A stretch of DNA of 6,485 nt from an uncultured Pseudomonadota bacterium (GCA_937967875.1 CALBTQ010000053.1:1-6485), one strand, 5' to 3'; shown: positions 1 to 6,255, counted from the first letter of the stretch. Translations and numbers: made by a program. The notes: a model not told the origin generated them from the letters alone.

Positions 1-45
1 GATCGTATTCGGTGACTGGAGTTCAGACGTGTGCTCTTCCGATCT
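1..45 (+). other. Illumina sequencing adapter left on the contig end (not genomic)
   Basis: Bases 12-45 match, from memory and without mismatch, the 34-base Illumina TruSeq/multiplexing read-2 adapter (starts GTGACTGGAGTTC, ends CTCTTCCGATCT). The eight bases before it (4-11, CGTATTCG) sit where the i7 index goes, and bases 1-3 (GAT) fit the end of the P7 primer part. Genomic sequence starts at 46. Do not interpret any ORF, promoter or homology that uses these bases. Confidence 0.97.
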
Positions 46-75
46 TCACAAGTTCGGAACGGCAGCACGATAATG

Positions 76-84
76 TGCTATACT
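76..84 (+). promoter_or_regulatory. Candidate extended -10 promoter for the aminomutase gene
   Basis: TGC-TATACT is an extended -10 element (TGn followed by a hexamer matching TATAAT at five of six positions). No good -35 lies 16-18 bases upstream, which is tolerated for extended -10 promoters. Transcription would start near 91 and give a leader of about 130 bases. This is a motif match only. Confidence 0.35.
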
Positions 85-208
85 GCTTGCAGGTGCATGT
101 GAACGGCTGAAAAAAAGAAGGCCCCGCGCAAACGTTTCTTTCGCCGAATGCGGAGCGCCGGCTGAACGGCCGAGCGCACAGCTCTCCCACCCCGGTTCCA
201 TCTTTGCC

Positions 209-217
209 GGAAAGGAG
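209..217 (+). promoter_or_regulatory. Ribosome binding site of the aminomutase gene
   Basis: GGAAAGGAG ends six bases before the ATG at 224. It is a strong Shine-Dalgarno match at normal spacing and fixes this start. Confidence 0.8.
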
Positions 218-223
218 CCCGTC

Positions 224-2149
224 ATGTCTTCATCTAAACCGGATAAAACCGGCCGGGCGCACCTGCGCGCCATTTCGACGAAGATCGTCACTGACGACGT
301 TATCGCCGACGTGCTGGAGTTGGAAAAACCGAAACTAGAGCTGGATTACGACCGCTACCTGCAACGGTTGTGGGACGCCAATCCGGAGCTGAGCGACATT
401 CTGCGCGCCGGCGTTTCGCTGGAAGAGGTGCGCGAGCAGGTATACGACTACCTGCACCGCGCCGAGCGGGCGATTTTCGCGCGCGACAACGACATGCACA
501 TTCTGGAGAAGGCGGTGGTGCGCGACGCGGTGCGGGTGTTCTGCTCGATCATCGGGCCGGTTAACGAGATGCGCACCGAAGTCAGCGCGCTGGAGTGCCT
601 GTGGTTGTTGGCGCAAGGCCGGCGCGCGGAGCTGCGTTGGGAAGTGTCGGTCGGCTTCATCCTCGAGTTCATCCACCTGTTTCGCGGCGTGGCCGGCCGC
701 TCGAACATCTACAAGGAAGACGAAAGCGTGCGCAAAGGGATTCCGGCGTACCTCAAGCAGGAGGGGCGCGAGGCGGCGATGGAGCGCAGCGACGAGCTCG
801 ACGAAATCGCCGGGTACGTGCGCAAGTATTTCCGGCGGTATCCGTCGGGCCTGGAGGACGAGGTCGTCGCCTGGCGCAAGCAGAACCGTGCGCGTATCTT
901 GCGGTACTACGGCGCGAGCGAGGAGGACTGGAACGATTACCGCTGGCACCTGCAACACGTGATCAAGAATCCGGAGACGATCATCCACCTGATCGAGGTG
1001 GACAATGAGTTGCAGGCGGCGCTGCGCAAATCGTTCAAGAGCCGGTTGCCGATGGGCGTGACGCCCTACTACCTGAGCCTGATGGACCGCAATCCGGCGA
1101 TCGGCTACGACCACGCGGTGCGCGCGCAGGTGCTGCCGCCGCCGGAGTACGTCGACTCGATGAGCCGCCATCGCGCCGACCGCGACGTGTACTTCGATTT
1201 CATGGGCGAGCACGACACCTCGCCGATCGATCTGGTGACGCGCCGCTATCCGATCGTGTGCATCTTCAAGCCGTACAACACCTGTTCGCAGATTTGCGTT
1301 TACTGCCAGCGCAACTGGGAGATCGACGAATGCCTGGCCGCCGACGCGCTGGCGCCGGAGGAGAAGATCGACCTGGCCGTCGCGTGGATCCGCGATCATC
1401 CGGGCCTGGGCGACGTGCTGATCACCGGCGGCGATCCGGTGGTGATGGACGACGAGCAGATCGAGCGCGTACTGGCCGCGGTCGCGTCGATCAACCACGT
1501 CTACCGCATCCGGCTGGGCACGCGCACGCCGGTGGTGCTGCCGATGCGTTGGACGCAAGCGCTGGCCGATCTGCTCGACAAATTCCGCGTGCCGGGCCGA
1601 CGGGAGATCGCCGTGGTCACGCACTTCGAGCATCCGTATGAAATCACGCCCGAGGCGATGACGGCGGTGCAGCGGCTGCGACTGCGCGGCATCGGCGTGT
1701 ACAACCAGCAGGTGTTCACCATGGAAAATTCGCGGCGCTTCGAAACCGCCAAGCTGCGGCTGGACCTGCGCGCGATCGGGGTCGATCCGTATTACACCTT
1801 CAACGCCAAGGGCAAGGCGGAGACGCGGCGGTACATGGCGCCCATCGCGCGCATTCTGCAGGAGCGCAAGGAGGAGGCGCGGTTGCTGCCCGGCCTGGAT
1901 CGCACCGACGAGCCGGTGTTCAACGTGCCCAAGCTCGGCAAGAATCACCTGCGCGCGATGCAGGATCACCGCCTGGTGATGGTGCGGCCCGACGGCTGCC
2001 GCGTGTATGAGTTTCATCCGTGGGAGAAGAACCTCAAGGCCGCGCCGCCATACAATTACGTCGACGTGTCGATCTACGATTATCTCAACCACATGGCCGC
2101 GCGCGGCGAGGACATCCGCGACTACCGGACGATCTGGTACTACTACTGA
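224..2149 (+). CDS. KamA-family radical SAM/PLP aminomutase, probably glutamate 2,3-aminomutase-like
   Basis: Cytosolic radical SAM enzyme of 641 residues. Family members use a 4Fe-4S cluster, S-adenosylmethionine and PLP to move an amino group from C2 to C3 of an amino acid. The cluster motif is C354-x3-C358-x2-C361 (CSQICVYC). It is followed by the SAM-binding TGGDP (401-405), the barrel motif GTRTPVVLP (432-440) and THFEHP (466-471). The PLP lysine should be K573, or K570, in VPKLGKN. The DWNDYRW motif (235-241) corresponds to the start of ordinary lysine 2,3-aminomutases, so roughly residues 1-215 are an extra, helix-rich, hydrophilic N-terminal extension. Lysine 2,3-aminomutase has two Asp that hold the substrate epsilon-amino group. 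Here the second is N567, and the first falls in FNAKGK (526-531, with K529 and K531). As I recall, glutamate 2,3-aminomutase has Lys and Asn there, so L-glutamate to beta-glutamate is the best guess. EpmB is unlikely given the length and motifs. Family is certain, substrate is inferred. No partner gene is adjacent. Confidence 0.93.
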   Translation: MSSSKPDKTGRAHLRAISTKIVTDDVIADVLELEKPKLELDYDRYLQRLWDANPELSDILRAGVSLEEVREQVYDYLHRAERAIFARDNDMHILEKAVVRDAVRVFCSIIGPVNEMRTEVSALECLWLLAQGRRAELRWEVSVGFILEFIHLFRGVAGRSNIYKEDESVRKGIPAYLKQEGREAAMERSDELDEIAGYVRKYFRRYPSGLEDEVVAWRKQNRARILRYYGASEEDWNDYRWHLQHVIKNPETIIHLIEVDNELQAALRKSFKSRLPMGVTPYYLSLMDRNPAIGYDHAVRAQVLPPPEYVDSMSRHRADRDVYFDFMGEHDTSPIDLVTRRYPIVCIFKPYNTCSQICVYCQRNWEIDECLAADALAPEEKIDLAVAWIRDHPGLGDVLITGGDPVVMDDEQIERVLAAVASINHVYRIRLGTRTPVVLPMRWTQALADLLDKFRVPGRREIAVVTHFEHPYEITPEAMTAVQRLRLRGIGVYNQQVFTMENSRRFETAKLRLDLRAIGVDPYYTFNAKGKAETRRYMAPIARILQERKEEARLLPGLDRTDEPVFNVPKLGKNHLRAMQDHRLVMVRPDGCRVYEFHPWEKNLKAAPPYNYVDVSIYDYLNHMAARGEDIRDYRTIWYYY

Positions 2150-2216
2150 TCCGCGTTTGTCGCCGCCGGCCTTCCTATGTTATAAGCACAAGGAATAAGC
2201 ATTCGGATGATCCGGT

Positions 2217-2393
2217 CACGCCCTCGAAGACCTGCGTGAATTCGTAGCGCCGGTCGCCCTGGTCGTAGTGGAAGACCAGTCCTTCGTCGCCGCTGCCGTA
2301 GAGCACGACCTGTTGCTCCTGCTCGGGCAGCTTTTCCCACGGCGCGCGTACGCTGAGGAAATCGCGAATCCACCGTGCATCGAGACCGACGAC
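2217..2393 (-). pseudogene. uvrA: Internal fragment of UvrA (excinuclease ABC subunit A), gene remnant
   Basis: The minus strand in this frame reads a stretch with the UvrA pattern: APWEKLP, then QQVVLYGSGDEGLVFHY, then RRYEF and FEGV. E. coli UvrA has the same order (APWxxL, VVLYGSGxExxxFxY, FEGV) just before its central zinc-binding part. Full UvrA is over 900 residues; only about 50-58 are recognisable here. After FEGV, family members continue with a conserved N-E-R-R-Y type segment. Here the frame instead runs into unrelated residues and a stop at 2175-2177. On the other side it is open only back to the stop codon of the GAF gene (2412-2414), in the same frame, with no plausible start codon or ribosome binding site. 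It is therefore a non-functional scrap, left by a deletion, insertion or rearrangement, or joined by misassembly. Homology is recognised by motif memory, not by a search. Confidence 0.8.
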
Positions 2394-2411
2394 CGGGAAG
2401 ACGACTAACGG

Positions 2412-3092
2412 TCAGGTCTGTAGTTCGGGATACAGCCGGCGGCTGCATTCGGGGCAGATACTGTGCGATATGTCCGTGTGCTTTTGTTGATTCAGATATT
2501 CTTCCGGCGATAGCCAAAGGCCCTTTTCGTCGCGGATTCGTTTGCATGACGAGCACATGGGCAGAATGTTGCGTAACGTGCGCAGTTCATGAATGAAGTC
2601 CATCAAACTTTTGTTTTCCTCTTGCAGAACGTGGTTCATGTACGTCAGCGCAAGGTGGCTCTGAATCAGATCGCGGTATTTTTCCATCGCGTGTTCGGTC
2701 AGGCGCGAGTAGCAATTTTCTCTATTGTCGAGCACGCATAGGGTGCCGAAGGGATCGCCGTTGGGCAGAAAGATGGGATAGCCCAGGTAGGAGATCATGT
2801 TCAGTTTGACGTCGGGGTTGTTTTTCCAGTTGTCGTCGATCCGGGCGTTGGGGACAAGCAATTTGCTTTTCGTGTTCACCACCGTTTCGCAATACAGTCC
2901 CGAGTTGTGAAAATGCTCGCGCTGGCCGGGGCGATAGGGATTGTCACACCCGTGACTGGCGACGAACACTTCGATGTCTTCCTGGGCCAGGCGCATGATC
3001 AGTGCGGCGGGCACGTTGAACTGCTCGGCCATCAAATCGACGATCATCTGCCAATCGGCGATAACTTTCTCTTGAATGATGAATGCACTCAT
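2412..3092 (-). CDS. Stand-alone GAF-domain protein with a C-terminal zinc-ribbon-like cysteine tail
   Basis: Predicted soluble cytoplasmic protein of 226 residues without signal peptide or membrane segment. Residues about 10-150 are a GAF domain: VPAALIMRL (27-35), GLYCETVV (65-72), MISYLGYPIFLPNGDPFGTL (99-118) and CVLDN (119-123) are hallmark stretches of GAF domains often found in proteobacterial sensor kinases and GGDEF proteins. A short helical linker (about 145-172) leads to a tail with C180-x2-C183 (MCSSCKRIRDEKGLW) and C213-x2-C216 (HSICPECSRRLYPEL), which could bind one zinc. I recall the same tail at the ends of PAS, GAF and receiver proteins in deltaproteobacteria; its function is unknown to me. 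No kinase, cyclase or DNA-binding output domain is present, so it may act through a partner. The ligand cannot be read from sequence. The start at 3092 has only a weak GAG eight bases upstream, but the N-terminus fits GAF proteins. Base composition is clearly less GC-rich than both neighbours. Confidence 0.85.
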   Translation of the reverse strand: MSAFIIQEKVIADWQMIVDLMAEQFNVPAALIMRLAQEDIEVFVASHGCDNPYRPGQREHFHNSGLYCETVVNTKSKLLVPNARIDDNWKNNPDVKLNMISYLGYPIFLPNGDPFGTLCVLDNRENCYSRLTEHAMEKYRDLIQSHLALTYMNHVLQEENKSLMDFIHELRTLRNILPMCSSCKRIRDEKGLWLSPEEYLNQQKHTDISHSICPECSRRLYPELQT

Positions 3093-3116
3093 TAAAATAT
3101 CTCATATATAGTAATT

Positions 3117-3130
3117 ATCGGCAGGCCGAT
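3117..3130. repeat. Short palindrome upstream of the GAF gene
   Basis: ATCGGCAGGCCGAT is a perfect inverted repeat (six-base arms, two-base centre; as a hairpin, five base pairs with a four-base loop). It lies 25-38 bases upstream of the GAF start at 3092, next to an AT-rich stretch (TATATAT on the minus strand). It could be an operator or a weak stem; there is no T-run after it on the minus strand, so a terminator for the lipoprotein gene is not supported. Confidence 0.3.
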
Positions 3131-3195
3131 GCGCAGGTTTTGTTTCCAATAGTTGAAAAATGGCAACGAAGGATGCGAAAAGCAACTGCCGGCGT

Positions 3196-5856
3196 TTATT
3201 TCTCCGCCACTTCCTTTTCCATCTGGGCGAGCCGGCGCAGCATGTTGTGCGTGATCGGATGATCGTACAGCTCGCTCATCGCTGTTAAAATTTCGCCTTT
3301 GAGCAGGTGGGCGTCGCGCGTTTTTTCGCCAAGGGCCAGCAGCAGGTCGAGGTATTCCAGCGCCAGTTGGTAGCTCTTGGCCGCGTGCAGTTGTTGCGCG
3401 CGGGCCAGCACCTTGTCGGCGCCGCCCATATCGGCCACGAAGGCGGCGGCCTTGTCGCGCGGCATGACCAACTTCAAATGCGTACCGTTCATGTCGAACC
3501 AGCCGGTGTACATCTGGTGCAAGCCGCGCAGGTTGAATTCCAGCGTGCCGTAATGATCCTGCACAAAGGGATTGTCCGCAAGCGTCGGCGGCAGCTTGGT
3601 TTGCGCGATGAGCTCCTCGACGCTCGTGCCGTCGTTGACCGCCCCGATGACGGTTCGGTGCACGAAATCGAGGTAGGCGATGTAGCTGTCGATCCACTGG
3701 TGAATCAGCATCTGGTTGTCGATCGGCGGCAGGATCGAGGTGATCAGAATTTCCGGCTGCAACGACTTGATGAACTCCAGCGCCTTTCTCCACTTCACGT
3801 CGTCGCGCACGCGCTTCATCGGACTGGCGATCATCGGCGCGCTGACGCTGAGCAGGTCGGCGACCCAGACGATCTTCTGCTTGGGCAGCCAGACGATGGT
3901 GTAATCCTGCGCCTCGGCGTCGGCGTGGTAGAGCTCGAAGCGCGTGTCGCCCAGCGTGAAATCGTAGCGGTCGGCGAAGGTGATGTCGGGGTAAACCACG
4001 CTCATGCGCGTGTTGTCGGCGGGATTTTCGAAGTCGAACTGCACGCTGTTGAGCTTGGCGATGTGCGGGGCCATCTCCTTGCGCAGGTCGAGTTCGAGCA
4101 CCGTGTCCTCGTGGGCGATGACCTTGGTTTTCTCGTCGCGCAGGTAGACCGTGCCGCCGATCTGCGTGCCGTGGTGATGCGTGTAGATCACGTAGCGGAT
4201 CGGCTGCTTGGTGGTTTGGGCGATCAACTCGCGCACCTGTTGCGCGCTGCGATCCAGCCCGGTGTCGACAACCACCGCGCCGTCGTCGGTGACGATCCAT
4301 GAGATGTTCTTCTTCGGCGCTTGCGAAAACGCGGTCGTCATGCGCCCGACGTTGTAGACGTTGTCGTCGACCTGCGTCAGTATGCCGTTGGCCAGCCGAG
4401 TGGTTTTCATCCGTGCGGAGTTGACCGAAGCGAGCAACTCTTTGTTGAGGTCGTCCGCCGAACGGAAAACGCTGGGGCGCGTCAGTCCGCCTCCGGCCGT
4501 CGCCTGCGCGTGCCAGGCGTGCGCCTGCCGGTTGGCCTCGGTCACGCGGCGGACCGTCTCGGCGTAGGGCGTGCCGTCGGGCCGCAGGAAGCCGGTCTGG
4601 ATGGCGTAAAACGGGTGGAAGCGCTTGAGGTCGGGCGAGCCCTCGATGAAGCCGCAGTGGTGCCAGCCCAGGATGTACGGTTGCGCCTCGATCGTCTGCA
4701 AGTACTGATAATAGGCCTCGCCGACCATCTCTTGCGAGGGCAGGTGCACGCCCTTGGGCTTGGGATTGTTGCGGTTGGGGCTGGAAAACGACGAGTCGCC
4801 CATGAGAATCGGTTTGCCGGTCGTGCGGTGCATTTGCTCCAGGCGCGGCAGTTGGTTTTCGGCGTAGTCGTACCACTGGATGTAGGTCAGGTCGAAGTAC
4901 TTGGCGATGATCGGATCGAGCCACTCGGGCATGCCGATCTTGCCTTCGAACTTGTCGCCGAAGATCAGATGATTCGGATCGTACTTGCGCACCGCGGCGG
5001 TCAGCAGCGCGTACCAGGCGTCGGCGAGCACGGGCAAAAAGCCGTCGACGTCGGCCAGCGCGCCCTGCGGATCGGTCGGGCGCGGCCAGGCTTTCTGCGC
5101 CAGAAAATCGTTCCAGGACGCCGCGCCGATGCCGTAGATCGCCTCGGCCTTTACGATGTCGCCGTGGCGCTCGCGCAGATACTCGACCCACTTTTGTTTG
5201 CCCGGCGCGTCGGCGGGCAGTTGCACCAGGAAGCGGATCCAGCCGTGCAGGTTGCCCGGCGAATTGTGCCAGCGCGGCGTGTCGCTGAAGCTGACGCCGA
5301 TGATCAGCGCGTCGTCTTTGTTGGCCGCGGCCCATTCGCGCGCTTTGTCGTCGACGAACGCGGCGGTCGCCGGGTTGAAGGGGTCCATGTACGTTTTGCT
5401 GTACAGCGCCCACCCGTCGAGGATCAGCGGGCGGAACTTGGCGACGTAGGGCATCGTCTGTTGCTGAATCGGATTGTGCACGCCCAGCGTGTTGAACCCC
5501 CATTCGCGGACGAGATCCATGCTGTCTTCCAGCCAGCGGCGGGCGGCCTGTCCCTCGACGTTGGGCGCGCCGTCGGGCAGCAGCAGGTCGGCGCCGTACT
5601 TCTTCATGAAGATGTCGCGGTTGTTTTGCGAGCAGATCAGTGGCGGCTCGATGTGTTTGATGCCCAGCGAAACGAATTTTTCGCCCGACGGATTCACGAA
5701 CCACCAGACGTCATTTTCCTTGACCAGGTGGAAAAAGCCGGGCGCGCCGATTTGGGTGACTTCCGTTTTCACCTCGGCGGGCGGCGACGAGCATGCCGCG
5801 AGCCACAGCGTCAACAGAATAAGGATTATCGAAAAATGAATACGGTTGCACTTCAT
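3196..5856 (-). CDS. Lipoprotein fusing a GH50/agarase-like barrel to an alkyl-sulfatase-type metallo-beta-lactamase, both with altered active sites
   Basis: Predicted lipoprotein of 886 residues. The signal peptide has MKCNR, a hydrophobic core (8-20) and the lipobox L19-A20-A21-C22; Ser at +2 suggests outer-membrane sorting. Residues about 37-450 resemble clan-A glycosidases of the GH50/agarase type: WWFVNPSGEKFVSLG (51-65), WGFNTLGVHNP (119-129), IIGVSFSDTPRW (185-196), KPILMGDSSFSS (348-359) and ILGWHH (395-400). The positions where the two catalytic Glu are expected hold T193 and D354. Residues about 485-715 resemble SdsA1/BDS1 alkyl sulfatases, but THHHGTQIGG (559-568) replaces the metal motif THxHxDHxGG and ITSILPPI (705-712) lacks the late His. 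Residues about 768-880 match the alkyl-sulfatase dimerisation domain (YGTLEFNLRGLHQMYTGWFD). The in-frame start at 5958 would add 34 non-secretory residues and overlap the candidate promoter; ATG 5856 follows GTGGAAAAAGC and begins a proper signal peptide. Probably a non-catalytic or re-purposed envelope protein; substrate unknown. A 103-base gap separates it from the GAF gene downstream. Confidence 0.88.
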   Translation of the reverse strand: MKCNRIHFSIILILLTLWLAACSSPPAEVKTEVTQIGAPGFFHLVKENDVWWFVNPSGEKFVSLGIKHIEPPLICSQNNRDIFMKKYGADLLLPDGAPNVEGQAARRWLEDSMDLVREWGFNTLGVHNPIQQQTMPYVAKFRPLILDGWALYSKTYMDPFNPATAAFVDDKAREWAAANKDDALIIGVSFSDTPRWHNSPGNLHGWIRFLVQLPADAPGKQKWVEYLRERHGDIVKAEAIYGIGAASWNDFLAQKAWPRPTDPQGALADVDGFLPVLADAWYALLTAAVRKYDPNHLIFGDKFEGKIGMPEWLDPIIAKYFDLTYIQWYDYAENQLPRLEQMHRTTGKPILMGDSSFSSPNRNNPKPKGVHLPSQEMVGEAYYQYLQTIEAQPYILGWHHCGFIEGSPDLKRFHPFYAIQTGFLRPDGTPYAETVRRVTEANRQAHAWHAQATAGGGLTRPSVFRSADDLNKELLASVNSARMKTTRLANGILTQVDDNVYNVGRMTTAFSQAPKKNISWIVTDDGAVVVDTGLDRSAQQVRELIAQTTKQPIRYVIYTHHHGTQIGGTVYLRDEKTKVIAHEDTVLELDLRKEMAPHIAKLNSVQFDFENPADNTRMSVVYPDITFADRYDFTLGDTRFELYHADAEAQDYTIVWLPKQKIVWVADLLSVSAPMIASPMKRVRDDVKWRKALEFIKSLQPEILITSILPPIDNQMLIHQWIDSYIAYLDFVHRTVIGAVNDGTSVEELIAQTKLPPTLADNPFVQDHYGTLEFNLRGLHQMYTGWFDMNGTHLKLVMPRDKAAAFVADMGGADKVLARAQQLHAAKSYQLALEYLDLLLALGEKTRDAHLLKGEILTAMSELYDHPITHNMLRRLAQMEKEVAEK

Positions 5857-5861
5857 GCTTT

Positions 5862-5867
5862 TTCCAC
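5862..5867 (-). promoter_or_regulatory. Ribosome binding site deciding the lipoprotein start
   Basis: The minus strand reads GTGGAAAAAGC directly before the ATG at 5856. The GTGGAA part is a moderate Shine-Dalgarno match five bases from the start, supporting 5856 over the upstream in-frame ATG at 5958. Confidence 0.5.
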
Positions 5868-5917
5868 TTTCTTCCGCGGCGTCCGACCCAAGCCGCGGTG
5901 CGAGATCCGGATACAAT

Positions 5918-5946
5918 TTTGTAGGGGATGCTGGCGTCGCTGGCAA
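5918..5946 (-). promoter_or_regulatory. Candidate sigma-70 promoter for the lipoprotein gene
   Basis: On the minus strand TTGCCA (5946-5941, five of six to TTGACA) is followed after exactly 17 bases by TACAAA (5923-5918, four of six to TATAAT). Transcription would start near 5911 and leave a leader of about 55 bases. The -10 overlaps a small inverted repeat, TACAA-TT-TTGTA on the plus strand (5912-5923), which could be an operator. Motif evidence only. Confidence 0.4.
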
Positions 5947-6182
5947 GGCGCTCGGCAAAATTTCACTCCGCGCGCGTTTGCCGGTGAAACGAACGGCCTG
6001 TTTCTCCGAAAAAATTCTCCCATCGACGCGACCGTATGGGCTGAAAACCTCTTATTTGACGACATAGGAACAATTATGATATTTGCCATTTAATCTTGTG
6101 GATATCACCCGGCATTTCGCACCGTCGATCTTTGGTAGGAAAACCTGTGGTGGCCTGGGCGCACCGGGAAACGTCCCTCACG
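5947..6182. other. Intergenic stretch without recognisable gene
   Basis: Between the lipoprotein promoter and the repeat block I see no credible coding region. Small open frames exist on both strands (for example 5853-6089 minus, 78 codons), but they lack a ribosome binding site and family resemblance and carry a basic, low-complexity composition. The part around 6050-6100 is AT-rich and could hold a promoter, but no well-spaced pair of hexamers is convincing. Confidence 0.5.
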
Positions 6183-6224
6183 AAAATTCGGGGACATGTA
6201 CTTGTTACGTGTACCCGGAATTTT
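6183..6224. repeat. Imperfect palindrome, REP/RAYT-end-like
   Basis: AAAATTC (6183-6189) is the exact reverse complement of GAATTTT (6218-6224). After one G/G mismatch, GGG (6191-6193) pairs with CCC (6214-6216), and GTAC occurs on both sides of the loop. The wording AAAATTCGGGGACA is one I associate with short repeats linked to REP-associated tyrosine transposases in many Proteobacteria. No transposase gene is in the window, so this would be a non-autonomous copy. Confidence 0.5.
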
Positions 6225-6229
6225 AAGAC

Positions 6230-6255
6230 TGTCATTCCCGCGCAGGCGGGAATCC
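6230..6255 (+). repeat. Interspersed palindromic repeat, copy 1 (ATTCCC-N8-GGGAAT)
   Basis: The 26 bases are identical to 6457-6482. The core at 6234-6253 is a perfect hairpin with eight-base arms (ATTCCCGC/GCGGGAAT) and a GCAG loop. The ATTCCC-N8-GGGAAT layout is that of the dRS3 repeat of Neisseria, but similar units occur in many Proteobacteria, so no descent is claimed. The next palindromic element starts at its last two bases. Confidence 0.9.

Noticed and set aside
335..2092. Long open frame on the minus strand opposite the aminomutase
   Set aside because: It is a shadow caused by the GC-rich third codon positions of the plus-strand gene; its product is rich in Arg, His, Val and Ala with no family motif.
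2211..2408. Open plus-strand stretch downstream of the aminomutase
   Set aside because: It has no ATG start or ribosome binding site and is the antisense of the UvrA-like reading, which has the recognisable motifs.
3155..3190. Possible terminator after the lipoprotein gene on the minus strand (GGCA...TGCC then ATTTTT)
   Set aside because: Only four base pairs plus wobble pairs around a long loop; too weak to call.
3092..5704. Very long open frame on the minus strand overlapping the lipoprotein in another frame
   Set aside because: The translation is Arg/Ala/Gly-rich and without domains, whereas the overlapping frame (3196-5856) has a lipobox and clear family motifs.
6056..6083. TTGACG followed by an AT-rich GATATT on the plus strand as a promoter
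   Set aside because: The -10 match is poor (four of six), the better hexamer TATGAT is only 13 bases away, and there is no gene downstream.
5853..6089. 78-codon minus-strand frame upstream of the lipoprotein
   Set aside because: No ribosome binding site, basic low-complexity product, overlaps the lipoprotein start and its candidate promoter.
4321..6093. Long plus-strand open frame opposite the lipoprotein
   Set aside because: Antisense shadow with no start signal and no recognisable domain.
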